A stretch of DNA of 64,000 nucleotides from the NCBI GenBank assembly GCA_009801015.1, contig VHZZ01000750.1, positions 109,772 through 173,771 of the forward strand, in the 5' to 3' direction. Shown one piece after another: positions 46,601-63,598 of the stretch. Each line of letters begins with the position of its first letter. Within the stretch, counting starts at the first letter, position 1. The notes beneath the pieces were generated by a model. That model ran no database searches and was not told the origin of the DNA. It saw nothing but the letters and a program-made list of their open reading frames with translations. The DNA is from Silene noctiflora (taxonomy: Eukaryota; Streptophyta; Magnoliopsida; Caryophyllales; Caryophyllaceae). Position numbers and translations under genes: made by a program.

Positions 46601-49600
46601 AGATACTCCTTTAATCGCTGGCTTTCCAGACTTTGTTCCAGGTCCTTGTTCAGAAGGCTGAACCACCTCTTCTGGCTTGAACTGGCCGTTATCTTTTTCA
46701 AGTTTGACAGTTTCTTCCTTAGGCAACGAACTGGTATTATTTAAGGCAGATCCACTATGAAACCGGTGGCTGGAACCAATGTCAGCAGTTGTGTTTTTAA
46801 TCTCAGTACCATTTTGATTATGGAGTGACCCACTGGAATTGTCTGCCTTCAAATCTGGATACTCATACTTATTATTCAAAAAGTCATCATTTTTCTCATA
46901 CTCATTTGACTGCACACTGTGGGGAGCATGAGATGAGCTAATACCATTAACCGGGGCAAACATACTTCCATACTCGGGCGTAAGAGATTGAGAAGGTAGC
47001 TCTGACTTCAGTCTTTTAACAAAAGGCTGATTCTTTGGAGATTCAACAACTTTTTCAGAGGGCTGTACAGTCACTTTTGGTTGGGGTTCTCCGGTTTCAG
47101 ATGATTTGCTTGGTTTACTTATTGAATGCTGCAACCCATCCGAATCCTGGCAAGTACGCAACTTTTTCTGCGCATATATAAACTTTTTGAAAGGTACACA
47201 AACAGGACAACTGATTTCCCTGCAATTTGTTTGATGAGTAAGAAGTCTCCTTGTGTGAGCACACCGAGGATATGAGCATGTGACCGTCTTACAGCTATCC
47301 AAATGCTCTAACAGCTGTTGTGCCATAATGCAACGAGATTCCGCGCATTTTCCTGCCGGAGCTTTGCACCAACGTGCATGACGTAAGAACAAAAGCCACT
47401 TTAGTTGGTTTCGATAATTTCTGTCACGATGTTCGTTTAAAGAACTACCATCACAACCTAACCTGGGTTGATCTACAATGCTTCCAGGAGCAACAATTTG
47501 GCCATTACTAGAGACTTCAGAAGACAAATTAATGCAAGGAGCTTCATCATGCCCAACAATTAGATGGCGGAACTCCTCTTGAACATGTTCATGGGATAAA
47601 TTTCCAGCCAGTGATGTTCTGTCGTTGATAGAATGCCAATGACTATTAAGTAATACTTCTGACTGAGCTTCATAAGGCTGGGTACTGAACTCGTTTGTAT
47701 GTTCGTCAGTCATCATTGGCTGATGAATTTGCATGAGTGTTGTGTGCATGTCCTGAGAAGCAGAAGGAAGAGAAGGGAATTGAGAATTCCTTGGAAGGTT
47801 TCCTGAAGAACCTTGTGGCTGGAAAATCTCATTTTGGTGCTCCATTCCATTTTCAGACTTCACATGATTACCATAGTCAGATACAAATTGCGGCTGAAAT
47901 GTCTCACTTTTTACAGAAGTCTGAGTCATCTCAGTTGGCTGCCTTTGTTGACCATATGTAGTAGACTGTTGCTGATGTGGTATCTGATGAACATGTTGTT
48001 GATACTGAGTAGTAGAAGACTGTGAGTGGTTTTCTACCGGTGTCAGCGTTGACTGAAAATTTACCTTTTCGTCTGGTTCAGCCGAGTGAGGCCTCATATA
48101 TGAAGCTGACTGTAAAGGCTGCGAATTCATTTGGACGTTTACAAGGGGACTGGATCTAGGCGTAGACGACGATCTTACTTGATTTACATTCTGATTATTC
48201 ATCAATGACTCAACTGAAGCCCCGGTATTGTAGAAATTTCCAGGTCCCGAAGAATCACCTGCAAGGTAAACAAGTTACATCCAATGGATGTTGATGAAAG
48301 CAACAGTCCTCAGAACACCAAAGAGGAAACGCACAGTAATACTTGTGTAAGATGATTGTATGCATACAAACAAGTCATCAATTAGTTTATAATATGAGGA
48401 CTGAGGAGTACTGAGTACAGCAACAAATGGGTAGATTGAATATTTGTATGCATCCAACCGACTCATACAAGTGTGTGTAGAAAAGGAAATATGGAGAACC
48501 TTGTACAGCAGGCCGCTGAAGTGCATCTTGTGGTTGTGGCAAAGGTCTAAAAGAGGCATCAAATGATGGTGTGGTCAAATAGGTATCAGATGACCCAGAA
48601 CCGTTCACCATTTGAACACTATTTCCAAATCCACTGTTCAAAGTACCGTTTTGGAACCGATGCTGCAATAAAGATCTCATTCCACTGCCAAGATTCTGTA
48701 ACATGCGGCTGTTCTGACCACTAGCTTGTCTTTGGGGCATCTGTTGTGATACCACAGAAGAATCAGCACCTGAAAACATACCCTTGTTAGAGTTCTCCAC
48801 ATTAATTAACGTTTGGTTATTGCTGCCACTGTATCCCGGAGTCGGCATCATTTGGCTCATAGGTCTCTGCCCAATCATCATGTTGTTTCCACCAGAATTC
48901 ATGGAAAAGCTTGATGCTGATTGCTGGTAACCATTTGATAAAGATCCTGCAAAAACAATTGTCTGAAAAAGTCTGAAATGTCTCATTGCAGTAACAAAAC
49001 AGACCTAAAATTAAGCAAACATATAAATACCTTCACCTGCACGGAAAGAACCACCACGCATACCAGAAAATGATCCATTTACAGTTGACATTAGGTTTCC
49101 AGTGTTTGGAATTGAGGATGACATGCTACCATCGATGCCAGCTGTCATCATAGTTGGAGCAACCGCCGATGAGACATTAACATTGGGATTTCCGTTTTGT
49201 GGCATACCAGGAGTTGGCATCATTGTAGCACCAGGAATGGTAGCATTTATAAATTGTGAATGCTGAAGCGCATGATTAGTTTGTGTCGTTCGTTTAACCA
49301 CCTCTTGCAAGCGGGTCTCAAGAGTATTCATGTTCATGTATTCCTCCTAATAAACAATGTTAATAAGAAACATATGAGATTAATAAGAAGATTGATGCTC
49401 AAAACTGACATCACAATGGAAGAAAAAAAATACAACAAACTGGCTTTCTTCATAAATATAACCTGCTCTAGAAAAGAGAGCGCATTAAATGACAGGAAAA
49501 CCTGATCAGAAGAAAACACCACAAGACATCCCACTATCCCAGGACCAACATAAAAGATGGAAGGAATAAAAAAATATACCGTTGTTGTAGCCGCCTTAAA

Positions 49601-50675
49601 AAGCCCCTCTTCCAAGCGTTTTGTTATATCTTGACATCTCTTAGAAAAAGCCTCAGTGGGCTGTGATTGTCTCAGCATTAGAGTCTCATAGCTGGATACA
49701 GCAAGATTACATTTCATTATCATTTACGGGAATGATCAAATTAAATACGGAGTATAAAATGATAACCAATGATTCAAAGGACCATCTCCACGAATGGTGA
49801 ATGTTTAACAACTAACACAACTTGTTTGCATTTTGAAACCACGATAACATGTAGCTACAGCCGCATAGCACAAACCATAATAAGCAATCAATCAAGTAGC
49901 TTAATGATTGAAGCAATACAGAGACACATACGTGACATGATCGTTTTAAAAATAGATTTTCAATGAAATACGCTAGTTGCCAAGTAATTTGCATTCAATA
50001 AGAGAAATTATAGAAAGCATTTGAGTCCTATCATCCAAACTAAAGTGTGCAATAAAATGATACTGTTTGCGAAGAAAAACAAAAGAAGGGATACACCTAA
50101 AAATTAACCCATTGCTTGTAACAAGAAACCGAAACAGGACAAACCGACTTGTCTCTCCAAATCTCATTAATAGTTCTTCTAAACAAGCCATACAACTCAG
50201 TCCATTGATAGAACAATGTACGAGGAAAAACCATTCTCCTAGTAACATTACCCCTCCCCTCCCCCCCCAAAAAAAAAAAATAGGTAGGGGTATGATGGAA
50301 AGAAGAACGAAAACATTTGGATTTGACATGCCATACTCATCAAAGAACATAACTAGAAACATGAGACGTCTATTTTTAAAATGCATGACACTTTGAGAAC
50401 GTAATTATCAACCTTTGAGAGCGTATTTATCCACCTCTCGTTTTGTATATGGGCGTCACAGTTTGCGAGTGTAACAATATTGAAGATAAAAAAACTCACA
50501 CTTTATCTCTCATAAAGCGCCTTATTCTAAGAACTTCCGTGTCCACCACAGATGGATTATTCTGGCCATTAAAGTTCTGCACTTGTGTGTGGAAAGAATT
50601 CCCATTGTGCTGCAGCAGACCAGGCAGCTGATTACCAGCCTGGTTAGGTACTTGCCCAGAGAACTGTCCTGACAT
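37616..50675 (-). CDS. HAC1: CBP/p300-type histone acetyltransferase HAC1-like
   Basis: Sixteen exons: 50675-50500, 49691-49580, 49346-49037, 48946-48500, 48258-46532, 45589-45293, 45098-44820, 43993-43865, 43767-43567, 43444-43302, 42994-42682, 41908-41769, 41108-41030, 39569-39180, 38169-37952, 37727-37616. All phases agree; 1690 residues, close to Arabidopsis HAC1 (about 1700). Nuclear histone and factor acetyltransferase and coactivator. Domains in order: Q/N/S-rich N-terminus; TAZ zinc finger ([13 protein letters not shown], about 633-710); [17 protein letters not shown]; Cys-rich [22 protein letters not shown] ([20 protein letters not shown], about 1023); p300/KAT11 domain ([59 protein letters not shown]); two ZZ fingers (CTHC...C..C and [21 protein letters not shown]); C-terminal TAZ ([31 protein letters not shown]). 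Intron 8 uses a GC donor. Confidence 0.96.
39730..40360. mobile_element. hAT-like MITE in HAC1 intron 13, 631 bp, perfect target duplication
   Basis: Left end TAGACATGTCAAAAGATG, complement of the right end TAGACCTGTCAAACGGG, flanked by identical 8-mers CCTTTACC (39722-39729 and 40361-40368). Subterminal GACCCGACCCGAAA repeats lie at both ends around an AT-rich core. The sharp duplication marks it as the youngest-looking member of this family here. Confidence 0.88.
40608..40690 (+). mobile_element. tRNA-like SINE head in HAC1 intron 13
   Basis: TTAGCTCAAGTGGTAAGAGC is an excellent Pol III box A/D-arm, and GGGGTTCGATTC an excellent box B/T-arm, spaced as in a tRNA. The flanking 7-mers cannot pair as an acceptor stem, so it is a SINE head rather than a functional tRNA. 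Confidence 0.6.
41228..41465. repeat. Decayed Stowaway-like element in HAC1 intron 12
   Basis: Complementary arms TTTGACTTTGGTGGCCAAC near the left and GTTGGCAAGCAAAGTCAAA near the right. A half-copy (TGACTTTGGCGGCCAAATG) lies at about 42275-42310. The CTCCCTCC terminus is lost. Confidence 0.45.
45793..45877. mobile_element. Stowaway MITE in HAC1 intron 5, 85 bp
   Basis: Left end CTCCTTCCGTTCAAATCCAA, right end complement CTCCTATTCAGCTCCAAGTG, with TA on both sides (45791-45792, 45878-45879). The arms pair almost to the centre. Confidence 0.75.
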
Positions 50676-50681
50676 GAGTGC

Positions 50682-50693
50682 CTAATTATTCAT
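50682..50693 (-). promoter_or_regulatory. Three-codon upstream ORF just before the HAC1 start
   Basis: On the minus strand ATGAATAATTAG ends 6 nt before the HAC1 start codon, after a leader acceptor TTACAG near 50719. It would encode M-N-N. Such a close minimal uORF could lower initiation at the main start; effect inferred. Confidence 0.5.
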
Positions 50694-50719
50694 TTTGAAA
50701 AGGCAGATTGCCCTAATCC

Positions 50720-52400
50720 TGTAAATGCAGTAGTCATATGAGCTTCAATTAGGAGTTCATGACAACACCTTATATCACTTATATTAGCTTATGAAGAAAA
50801 ACATCTGTGCCAGCCTGTAAAGAAGCTACAGTAACACAAATGGAAATTATTTCATGTAGTGTCAGTTATTTCCCCATGGAATAAAGGGCATAAATAGAAC
50901 TGTTACATGATAACACAGACTTGACAGTCTGGACATGACACGTTATCATTAAAAAAAAATACACCTTTAAGGTATCACGCAAAGTGCAGCTACAAAACCA
51001 CTTCATATGACCAATCAAAACAAACTAGAGAAATAATGTCAGCAATTGCAAGCGTGATATTCAGTATCATTCAGACATAAGACCACAGCCGAGTTATCAA
51101 GGTTTTGAGAGTTACCGTAACCTCCTTTTAAGGTAGAGATTAAATCTCTTAATACCATAATTGCAAGTCCAAAACAATAAATTAATACAACGTTAATGGA
51201 ACCTGCAGCCTGCTGCCTGCGTCTAGCAGAAAGCAGTTCAGTGTTCCTATTTTCTATTTAAAGTAAGGAAGTTCAAATAACTACAAGTAAAAAAGAAAAC
51301 AAAATGAGACACTTCCGGTTAATGAGAGTTCAAGACATTGATTAGAACCCGAGATACCTCCTCATGGAAAATATCCACAAAGAAAGGAATTAGATAACCA
51401 GATTCCTCACCATACCGAACTGCAACTCTGTTCAACATATTCGCCCCATATCTACAAGGGCTACAACTCGAACGCACTCAAAAACCGCTTCCGTAGCGGT
51501 CAATGCGAAGAAATCCAATCCCTACAACTATCAATTATACTGACGTAGAGTGGAACAGGTAGTGTAAATGGCAGTTCCTCGTCAAAAATCGCAACTTTCA
51601 AGCACCTTTGGAGGACACGGAATTCTATGTCCACGAAAAAATAATAATAATATTCGCGAGCAATGTAAAATGAAAGCTAATGTGGCAACTATCTTGATGC
51701 AAGATAAAATTTCAAATCATCCAATTTACATCTTTTCGCCTTTTTCGAACAACCCTGTATTTACACCCACCTCAGAAGAAACAAACTTCCACTTTTAACA
51801 TCCCGCATCGACGAAAATTGGCGGGTAATTTAAATTCCCACCAAACACAAGATAACATTTTTACAAAAACCAATCAATCACTTATCAAAACTCCAAAAGT
51901 TACTACCTTTTGCATCAATTAAACATTTTCGCATCGAAATCAAGCTAAATACAAACCAAAATTACACATTAAACAAACATAATCAATCACAAAGCATGAA
52001 ACTTAACATCAATCACACAAATTAAGCAAACAAAACCGCAGGATCACTAATGATCATACCAACTTAATTAAAATCAGCAAAATGTCGGTGCTCCACACGA
52101 AATAAAACAACACTATGCACACTATTCATTCGCTAAAACAACAATATTAATCAACGGAAGTTGTCGCATTCACCTTTATACCAAAAGCCCCAAATTAAAC
52201 CCGCTAAATTGCTCCAAATTGAAGTCGAATTGCACCAATTAGGGTTCTTCGCGAAAACCTAATTTACCAGTATACGAATGGAATTTTGAGGTGATAATTG
52301 AATTGGGGAAAACGTGGAAATTAGATAAAGTAAATCTTAAATTAGATGAGTAATTTGTGTTTGAAGAAGATTATGCTGTCAATTGAAGTAACACAACAAG
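50720..52400 (-). other. Probable HAC1 5' leader intron and leader exon
   Basis: On the minus strand a donor AAAG|GTGAATG lies near 52172 and the acceptor TTACAG near 50719, suggesting a 1.45 kb leader intron. The leader exon would run from about 52173 to around 52390. No coding region is visible; the transcription start is not fixed. Confidence 0.45.
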
Positions 52401-52808
52401 CGTTTATGTTTCGTTCATTCACTATGTTTGGTTTCGAGTGTTTACTTTCCTTTTCCTAATTCGATTTCTTTTTTTTTTTCTTTTTTGAAAACGTCTTGGA
52501 AAAAACGGTACATATATCGGATATAGTACCTATATTTTATTATTTGTTTTTGAGTACGTGTCTATTTTGTTTGAGCTTATTATCTCGGACTTTATTTATT
52601 TTTTAGCATATGTATATTTTTTATGAGCTTTATTAAAGTTTATAGGTTATATTTTATTTTATTTGTCAGAGTCAAATTTAACTAAGTTTATGAGTAATGT
52701 TTTTTAAGTTTTATTGTAATTTTTTAAGCTTGATGTTTAAGTGAATGAACTAAAAAAACTTTATAGTAAAACTCATAATTTTTAAAACAAAACTTAACAA
52801 CTTTATTA

Positions 52809-53058
52809 CTCCCTCCGATCTAAACCAAAGGTAACATTGACTTTTTGGCACTATTTGTGGTTGTAGAAAATATTTGATATTATTTGTAATATATAAGAGA
52901 AAATATAGTCGTGTTGTTTGATTCAACGTAATGAATGCTATAAGAATATCAATTTTTTATAATTTTTAATAATCTGTAACTAAAGATATCCACGTTGCAA
53001 AACGCGCCTCGACAAGTGTAAAAAAGTCAATGTTACCTTTGGTCTTGATCGGGGGGAG
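52809..53058. mobile_element. Stowaway MITE, 250 bp, nested
   Basis: Left CTCCCTCCGATC, right GATCGGGGGGAG, TA on both sides (52807-52808, 53059-53060). The arms share AAAGGTAACATTGACTTTTT and its complement. It sits inside copy one of the 52508-53705 repeat. Confidence 0.88.
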
Positions 53059-53076
53059 TATAATGCTTAGAAACTA

Positions 53077-53167
53077 CTCCCTCTAATCCACATCAATGGT
53101 AACATGGACCCACTTTTTGTGAGGAGAAAAGTGGGTTCATGTTATCATTGGTGTGGATCGGAGGGAG
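53077..53167. mobile_element. Stowaway MITE, 91 bp, near-perfect hairpin
   Basis: Left CTCCCTCTAATCCACATCAA, right TTGGTGTGGATCGGAGGGAG, TA on both sides (53075-53076, 53168-53169). The arms pair almost fully through GGTAACATGGACCCACTTTT, leaving a loop of about 10 nt. Confidence 0.88.
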
Positions 53168-53730
53168 TATACAATTGGTGGTATCGGATGTATAATCTAC
53201 TTACTGGATTTGATCTACTACCTCGGTATTTATTTGTTTTTTTAGAACATGTGTATTTTTCTTAGGCTTATTACCTCGGAATTTCCTTGTTTTTTATAAG
53301 TGTTTTTCAAAACTAGAAGTATCAAATTGTTGTTTCTATTTTTAATCACAACAAAATGGTTTTTGAGTTTTTAAAAAACTACTTTTAACTTTTTTAGAAA
53401 ATGGTGTGTTTGGTCAATTTGTGTTTTTTAACCAAAAAACACTTTCAAAAACTGAGCCAAACATACACTAAAGTTTATAAGTTAGGTTTTAATTATTTTT
53501 ATCCCGTCAAACTCAAATTTAACTAAACTCATGTGTAATGTTTTTGAGTTTTATTGTAATTTTTTGAGCTTAGTGTTTAAGTGAATAAAGTAAAAAACTT
53601 TATAGTAAAATTCATAATTTTTAAAACAAAATTTAAATACTTTATTATAATTCTTGGAAACTATACAACTGGTGGTAGTATATCGGATGTATAGTCTACT
53701 TACTGCGTCATAATTCAGTTTCGACTACCA

Positions 53731-54171
53731 TTGAGTTATGTATTTCGAAGGAGATTACGCAAACCCTCAATAGGAATACTCATGGTCAACACCAACAAAA
53801 ATATTAATTCCAACCTTTTAAGTTACGTTTTTTATAAAACCAAAAAAAAAAGTTGTGTGATAAGTATAACTTATGATTCGTATAGCTTCATTCAACGATT
53901 TTTATTTATATATGGAGTATATGACATAACCCGTGACCTTTCAGACACATGGCTATGATAGCACGTCGATAAACCATCTCAACCAAATGTTGAAGTTGAT
54001 GGTTGAAGTCCCAAAATCAGTTTATACTCTAACAAATTCTATCCCATATTTGTACATAGTAATGTAGTGCTGACGAAGGCAGCCTGTACTAATTAACTAT
54101 CAAATACATTAATACATTTACATTTTTTGATGGTAAATAAAAGTTATACATCACACATTAGTTTATCGTCA
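53731..54171. other. AT-rich intergenic DNA
   Basis: No gene or repeat that I recognise. The longest open frame (53731-53958, +) lacks any familiar motif and has AT-driven composition. Confidence 0.45.
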
Positions 54172-55005
54172 TTGCCTTTTCAAGGATAAGTTTTATCCTT
54201 CCATGGACATTTTTCCGTCTATTTCCCTTTTTTTCTAACAAACACAAAACAAACCCTTATTTGTTCCTCTCGACATTAATCAAATCAAAATTGAGTTAGT
54301 TCTGAAATTGATTGAGTAATCATTCAAATTTAACTAATTATGAGTCAGATGAAAATCTAACCATTAAAACTATACTCTTATTCACAAATCTACATAAATT
54401 AAATTAAGGATTACTTGTTCAAGAAATCTTGATCAACGACAGTAAAGATATCCAAAAAAGGGTTATCCATGCCCAACAACACTTCATCATACTTAATTAT
54501 TCTGCTTAGTTGAGAAAGGTGGTTGTTTAGGATGTAGGGAGGAGGAGGGGCGTCTGGTTCGTGGTGGTTGGTGGGGTTAAAGGTTGGTCTGGGTGGCGTT
54601 AATGGTGGGTATATAGAGCAGTTGATTAGAAGGTTGGTGGGGTTTGGGTCTGAAGTCGGGAGTGGAGTTACGTCGGAGGTCTAGTTGTGTGGGTGGAGCT
54701 ACGTCCAAGCTTGGGGGTGGTGGTAGGGGGTGATACGGTGCTTGAGTCTTGAGGGGCGGGTTTGTAGGCAGTTTTGGCTGGTTAGTTTGGGCGGGCGGCG
54801 GGCTGTGAGCAGGGATGGCGGCAGTGAGGCGGCGGTTAATAGGTGGTGGCAGTTAATAGTTGGAGGGTCGGATGGGAGGAGTTTAATTGATCGACATGTG
54901 AATAAATTTGTAAAAGAAGGTTTTGAAATATAAGAGGTAAAATGGTCAATTGTATCCATAATTGAGTAAATCATGTTTATAAAAAAGTATGACCCATTTA
55001 TTCAT
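54172..55005. mobile_element. Non-autonomous TIR element, second member of the 12111 family
   Basis: The complement of the right end (CATACTTTTTTATAAACATG, ATTTACTCAATTATGGATAC) aligns with the 12111 element's TACTTTTTCACATACGGATT, TTACTCTTTCACATACG. The left end (AAGTTTTATCCTTCCATGGA, CATTTTTCC) aligns with the left end of the third member at 55167. The interior (54530-54870) is strikingly G-rich on the plus strand, made of GGTGG/GGAGG/GGTTGG strings. Exact borders and target duplication are unclear. Confidence 0.6.
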
Positions 55006-55166
55006 CGCTAGGCTATATTTTGACATTATTTAAAAATTTAAAATATAAATTGTTACATAAAATTCAATTAAAATTACGAATTAAATCAAATCCTCAATAA
55101 TTCTCAACACAAGATTATAAGTTTTCAACTAATACTAAAATATCGGTGTAATAAAAATAATATAGT

Positions 55167-55820
55167 TGCTCTTCCATGAACGAGTTTTACTCAATCAGAA
55201 CATTTTTCCATATTTTTTTTTCCATTAATTACCCTCTTCATAAAAAAAAAAAAAAAAGAAAACTAGAAATTCTCCATCTTTTTCTTGTCTCCTTTCATAC
55301 TTAATAATTAAATTGATCCCAAATTCTCCAATGAAAACTCTACTCATCAAACAAGTCAATTTTCAATTTTGTTGAACAAATTACATGAATTACTGTATTT
55401 TGATTGACTCAAAAAAGTTGTTTTTCAATTAGGGGTTTTTCTTGCCCAATTCTGGATTTTTTCAATCATGGATGGTTGAGGAATAGGTCATGGTCGGGGG
55501 GATGATAGTTGTAGGGAACAAACGAGGCCGTGGAGTGATAATTGATGGTGGTGGGTTAATTAGGGTGGTCACGCAGGGATTTGGTGAAAGGAGGACACGC
55601 CGGTGATGGGTGGGGAAAAGGGCAAGTATTGGCAAGTCTGAGCGAATGGGTAGGGGTGGCTTTGGCAGCGGGGGGCCTGTGGGCTGGTGGCGAAAGGGGG
55701 TGGTTAGATGGAGAGAGTAGGTTAAAATTGAATGTGTATGAGTTGAAGTGAGAAGGATAAATTTGTCATTTACGTCCATGAAAAGAGTCAAATTCGTCTA
55801 TGAATGAGCACCGTCCTTTA
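55167..55820. mobile_element. Non-autonomous TIR element, third member of the 12111 family
   Basis: Left GCTCTTCCATGAACGAGTTT TACTC; complement of the right end GCTCATTCATAGACGAATTT GACTC, a clear inverted match. The right end continues as GGACGGTGCTC, like GGGACGTACT of the 12111 element. The interior again has a G-rich plus strand (55480-55720). No target duplication was identified. Confidence 0.65.
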
Positions 55821-56204
55821 ACTGAAATAGGGGTTTATAAACGGCAAAAAAATGTAAAAAACATGTTGAACGAGAGGACTATAGGAGTACGAGATAATAA
55901 CTCCCCTTTTACCAACAAAAACTACCCATTTATTTCCTCCATTCAACTCCACTCTACCAATTTTCATTTTATATATTATTCACGAGTAAGCATTCAATTT
56001 CAATTTTCTCTCAATACATAAATGAAAATATATTCACGTGAGATCTTGTTTGGTTCGTCTTTACGAGTACATTAAAAATATTCAACTTTTATAAATTTTG
56101 TAAATACGTAATTAGCGATATTTAACGTGAAAAATCCGTGTTGACAAACGTGAAAAAACAAAGTGGCAGAATGAAGTTGCATGGACGAAGTATAAGTCTA
56201 GTCG

Positions 56205-56372
56205 ATCAAAGCGTCTTGCTCGTGACGGAACTAAACGGATAGTGCCATCTCACAATAAGGCAAGTGGGAGGTCAGGTGGGGGAGAAATTGAGCACTCCAT
56301 AAATAATGTCACTTGCAGTAGGAGACATGCTATCCGTTTTCAACTTGTGATTCTTGATGACAATTTGTGTTA
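56205..56372. mobile_element. MITE of the CGGATA-palindrome family, copy 3, upstream of KAT
   Basis: AAAGCGTCTTGCTCGTGACG, AACGGATAGTGCCATCTCAC, then GAGCACTCCATAAATAATGT and GCTATCCGTTTTCAACTTGT: the same modules in the same order as at 30852-31058. It lies about 220 bp before the KAT ATG. Confidence 0.65.
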
Positions 56373-56520
56373 GTCGATAGTTGACTAGTTGTGTACATTA
56401 TTGTTACGTTCAGATTTAGTATTTATATTACGTATCCGACTTTTACATCGAAATGCTACATACATAAATCCCATACCATCAAACTCATCATCTCAATTCT
56501 CATCCTCATCCATTAATTAA

Positions 56521-56528
56521 TATAAATA
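56521..56528 (+). promoter_or_regulatory. TATA box of KAT
   Basis: TATAAATA lies 71 bp before the KAT start codon, giving an expected transcription start near 56550-56560 and a leader of about 35-40 nt. Confidence 0.65.
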
Positions 56529-56591
56529 CAAATCACCCCAGAATTTCCTCACCTCTATAATCAGATCAAATTAATTTCATTTTCAGAAATT

Positions 56592-62585
<5,994 letters not shown>

Positions 62586-63514
62586 TATCTTCGAGTTCCT
62601 GAAAAAGTTGTAAACTCCACCGATAAACGAGGTTGCGTACTTGCGTTTGATGGTTGTTTGAAATTATACAGCATCCATAAGACGGCTTGATGCCAGTTTA
62701 GTTTATCCGTCAGAAGAATATTAATATTCCTGTAAGGTCCTGAACAGTATCTGTTGTTCAGGTGGCGAAGGTATCACAGTAGGTTTTGCTTTGAACATTC
62801 TATAATTCATCTGCTTTTCTGAATAAAAGGTGTCCATTATCATGGTATTAAAACTAGTCTATCTACTGCTACATTCAGACAGCTTGATCGATGTATTGTA
62901 GGATATTGTGACTATATATTGCAATCAGGCAGTACTGTTCGAGACCGGGTCAAGGTTTATAGGCTTATAAGTTGCTCTATTACTCAGCTCAATTCCGAAC
63001 TAAAGCAGAAAATACAAATATGGCAAAATGTTACTACACCCCTTATTTTGAAACAATTTATCACTCGAGTCTCGTGTCAGTTTTTCTCTTATTTTTTGGG
63101 TGCCGATTTTTGGCTATGCATTGTCACTTATTGCCCGTCTCATTTTGCCTCCTATTGTTTTCACCGTCGCTCACCACCACCGCTCGCTTTCACTGCTGCC
63201 CACCATCACACGGTTTATTGGTTCACGGTCTTAACAGACAATCGAGCTAAAAATCCCACATATAAACCGTAATTTCCATACTGATAGAGACAAACAACCA
63301 ACCTAAAACTTCCATATAAAGTTTAATTTTCATACAACTAAATGAGTAAAAAATTCTTAATACTTGGAGAATACTTGCAAGAAGACGACTTGTTACTTTG
63401 TCTTTGATACATGATTAATAGTTTTTATTTTATATACAGAGTACTATCAACTTAACCACGACTCCATTAGGTGAAGTCGCGACGACATCTGTCAAATATA
63501 CACTTTAGAATTAA
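62586..63514. other. KAT 3' flank and intergenic DNA
   Basis: The KAT 3' UTR probably ends near 62830, after an AATAAA at about 62822. The rest (to 63514) has open frames on the plus strand (62919-63272 and 62972-63250), but they overlap, lack known motifs and include CACCACCGCTCGC low complexity; I do not support a gene. Confidence 0.5.
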
Positions 63515-63590
63515 AGAGGTCTTAAGCTAGTGGTTAAGATGGACAATAATTCACAGGTTCGAATCTCCCTCACCCCATTTAACGGGAAAA
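63515..63590 (+). mobile_element. tRNA-like SINE head
   Basis: TTAAGCTAGTGGTTAAGATG (box-A/D-arm-like) followed by CAGGTTCGAATCTCCC (box-B/T-arm-like). No matching acceptor stem, so not a tRNA gene. Confidence 0.5.
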
Positions 63591-63598
63591 AAGATTAC

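Larger units (their letters stand above)
52508..53705. mobile_element. Two tandem copies of a 'CGGATGTAGTACCTC' element, one carrying nested Stowaways
   Basis: Copy one starts at ATATCGGATATAGTACCTA (52514) and copy two near CTACTACCTCGGTATTTATT (53215). Each ends in a shared string (ACAA(C/T)TGGTGGTA...TATCGGATGTATA(G/A)TCTACTTACTG, at 53170-53205 and 53664-53706). Both contain TTATT(T)GTTTTTGAG, GAGCTTATTACCTCGGA and TTTTAAGTTTTATTGTAATTTTTTGAGCTT-like modules. The same modules recur at 63600-64000. Superfamily unknown; no transposase seen. Confidence 0.6.

Noticed and set aside
54699-54974. 91-codon proline-rich minus-strand frame (and 55462-55791)
   Set aside because: They are translations of the G-rich low-complexity cores of two TIR elements; low-complexity composition only.
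62919-63272. 117-codon plus-strand frame after KAT
   Set aside because: It overlaps another frame in the same strand, has low-complexity CACCACCGCT content and no recognised domain or splice context.
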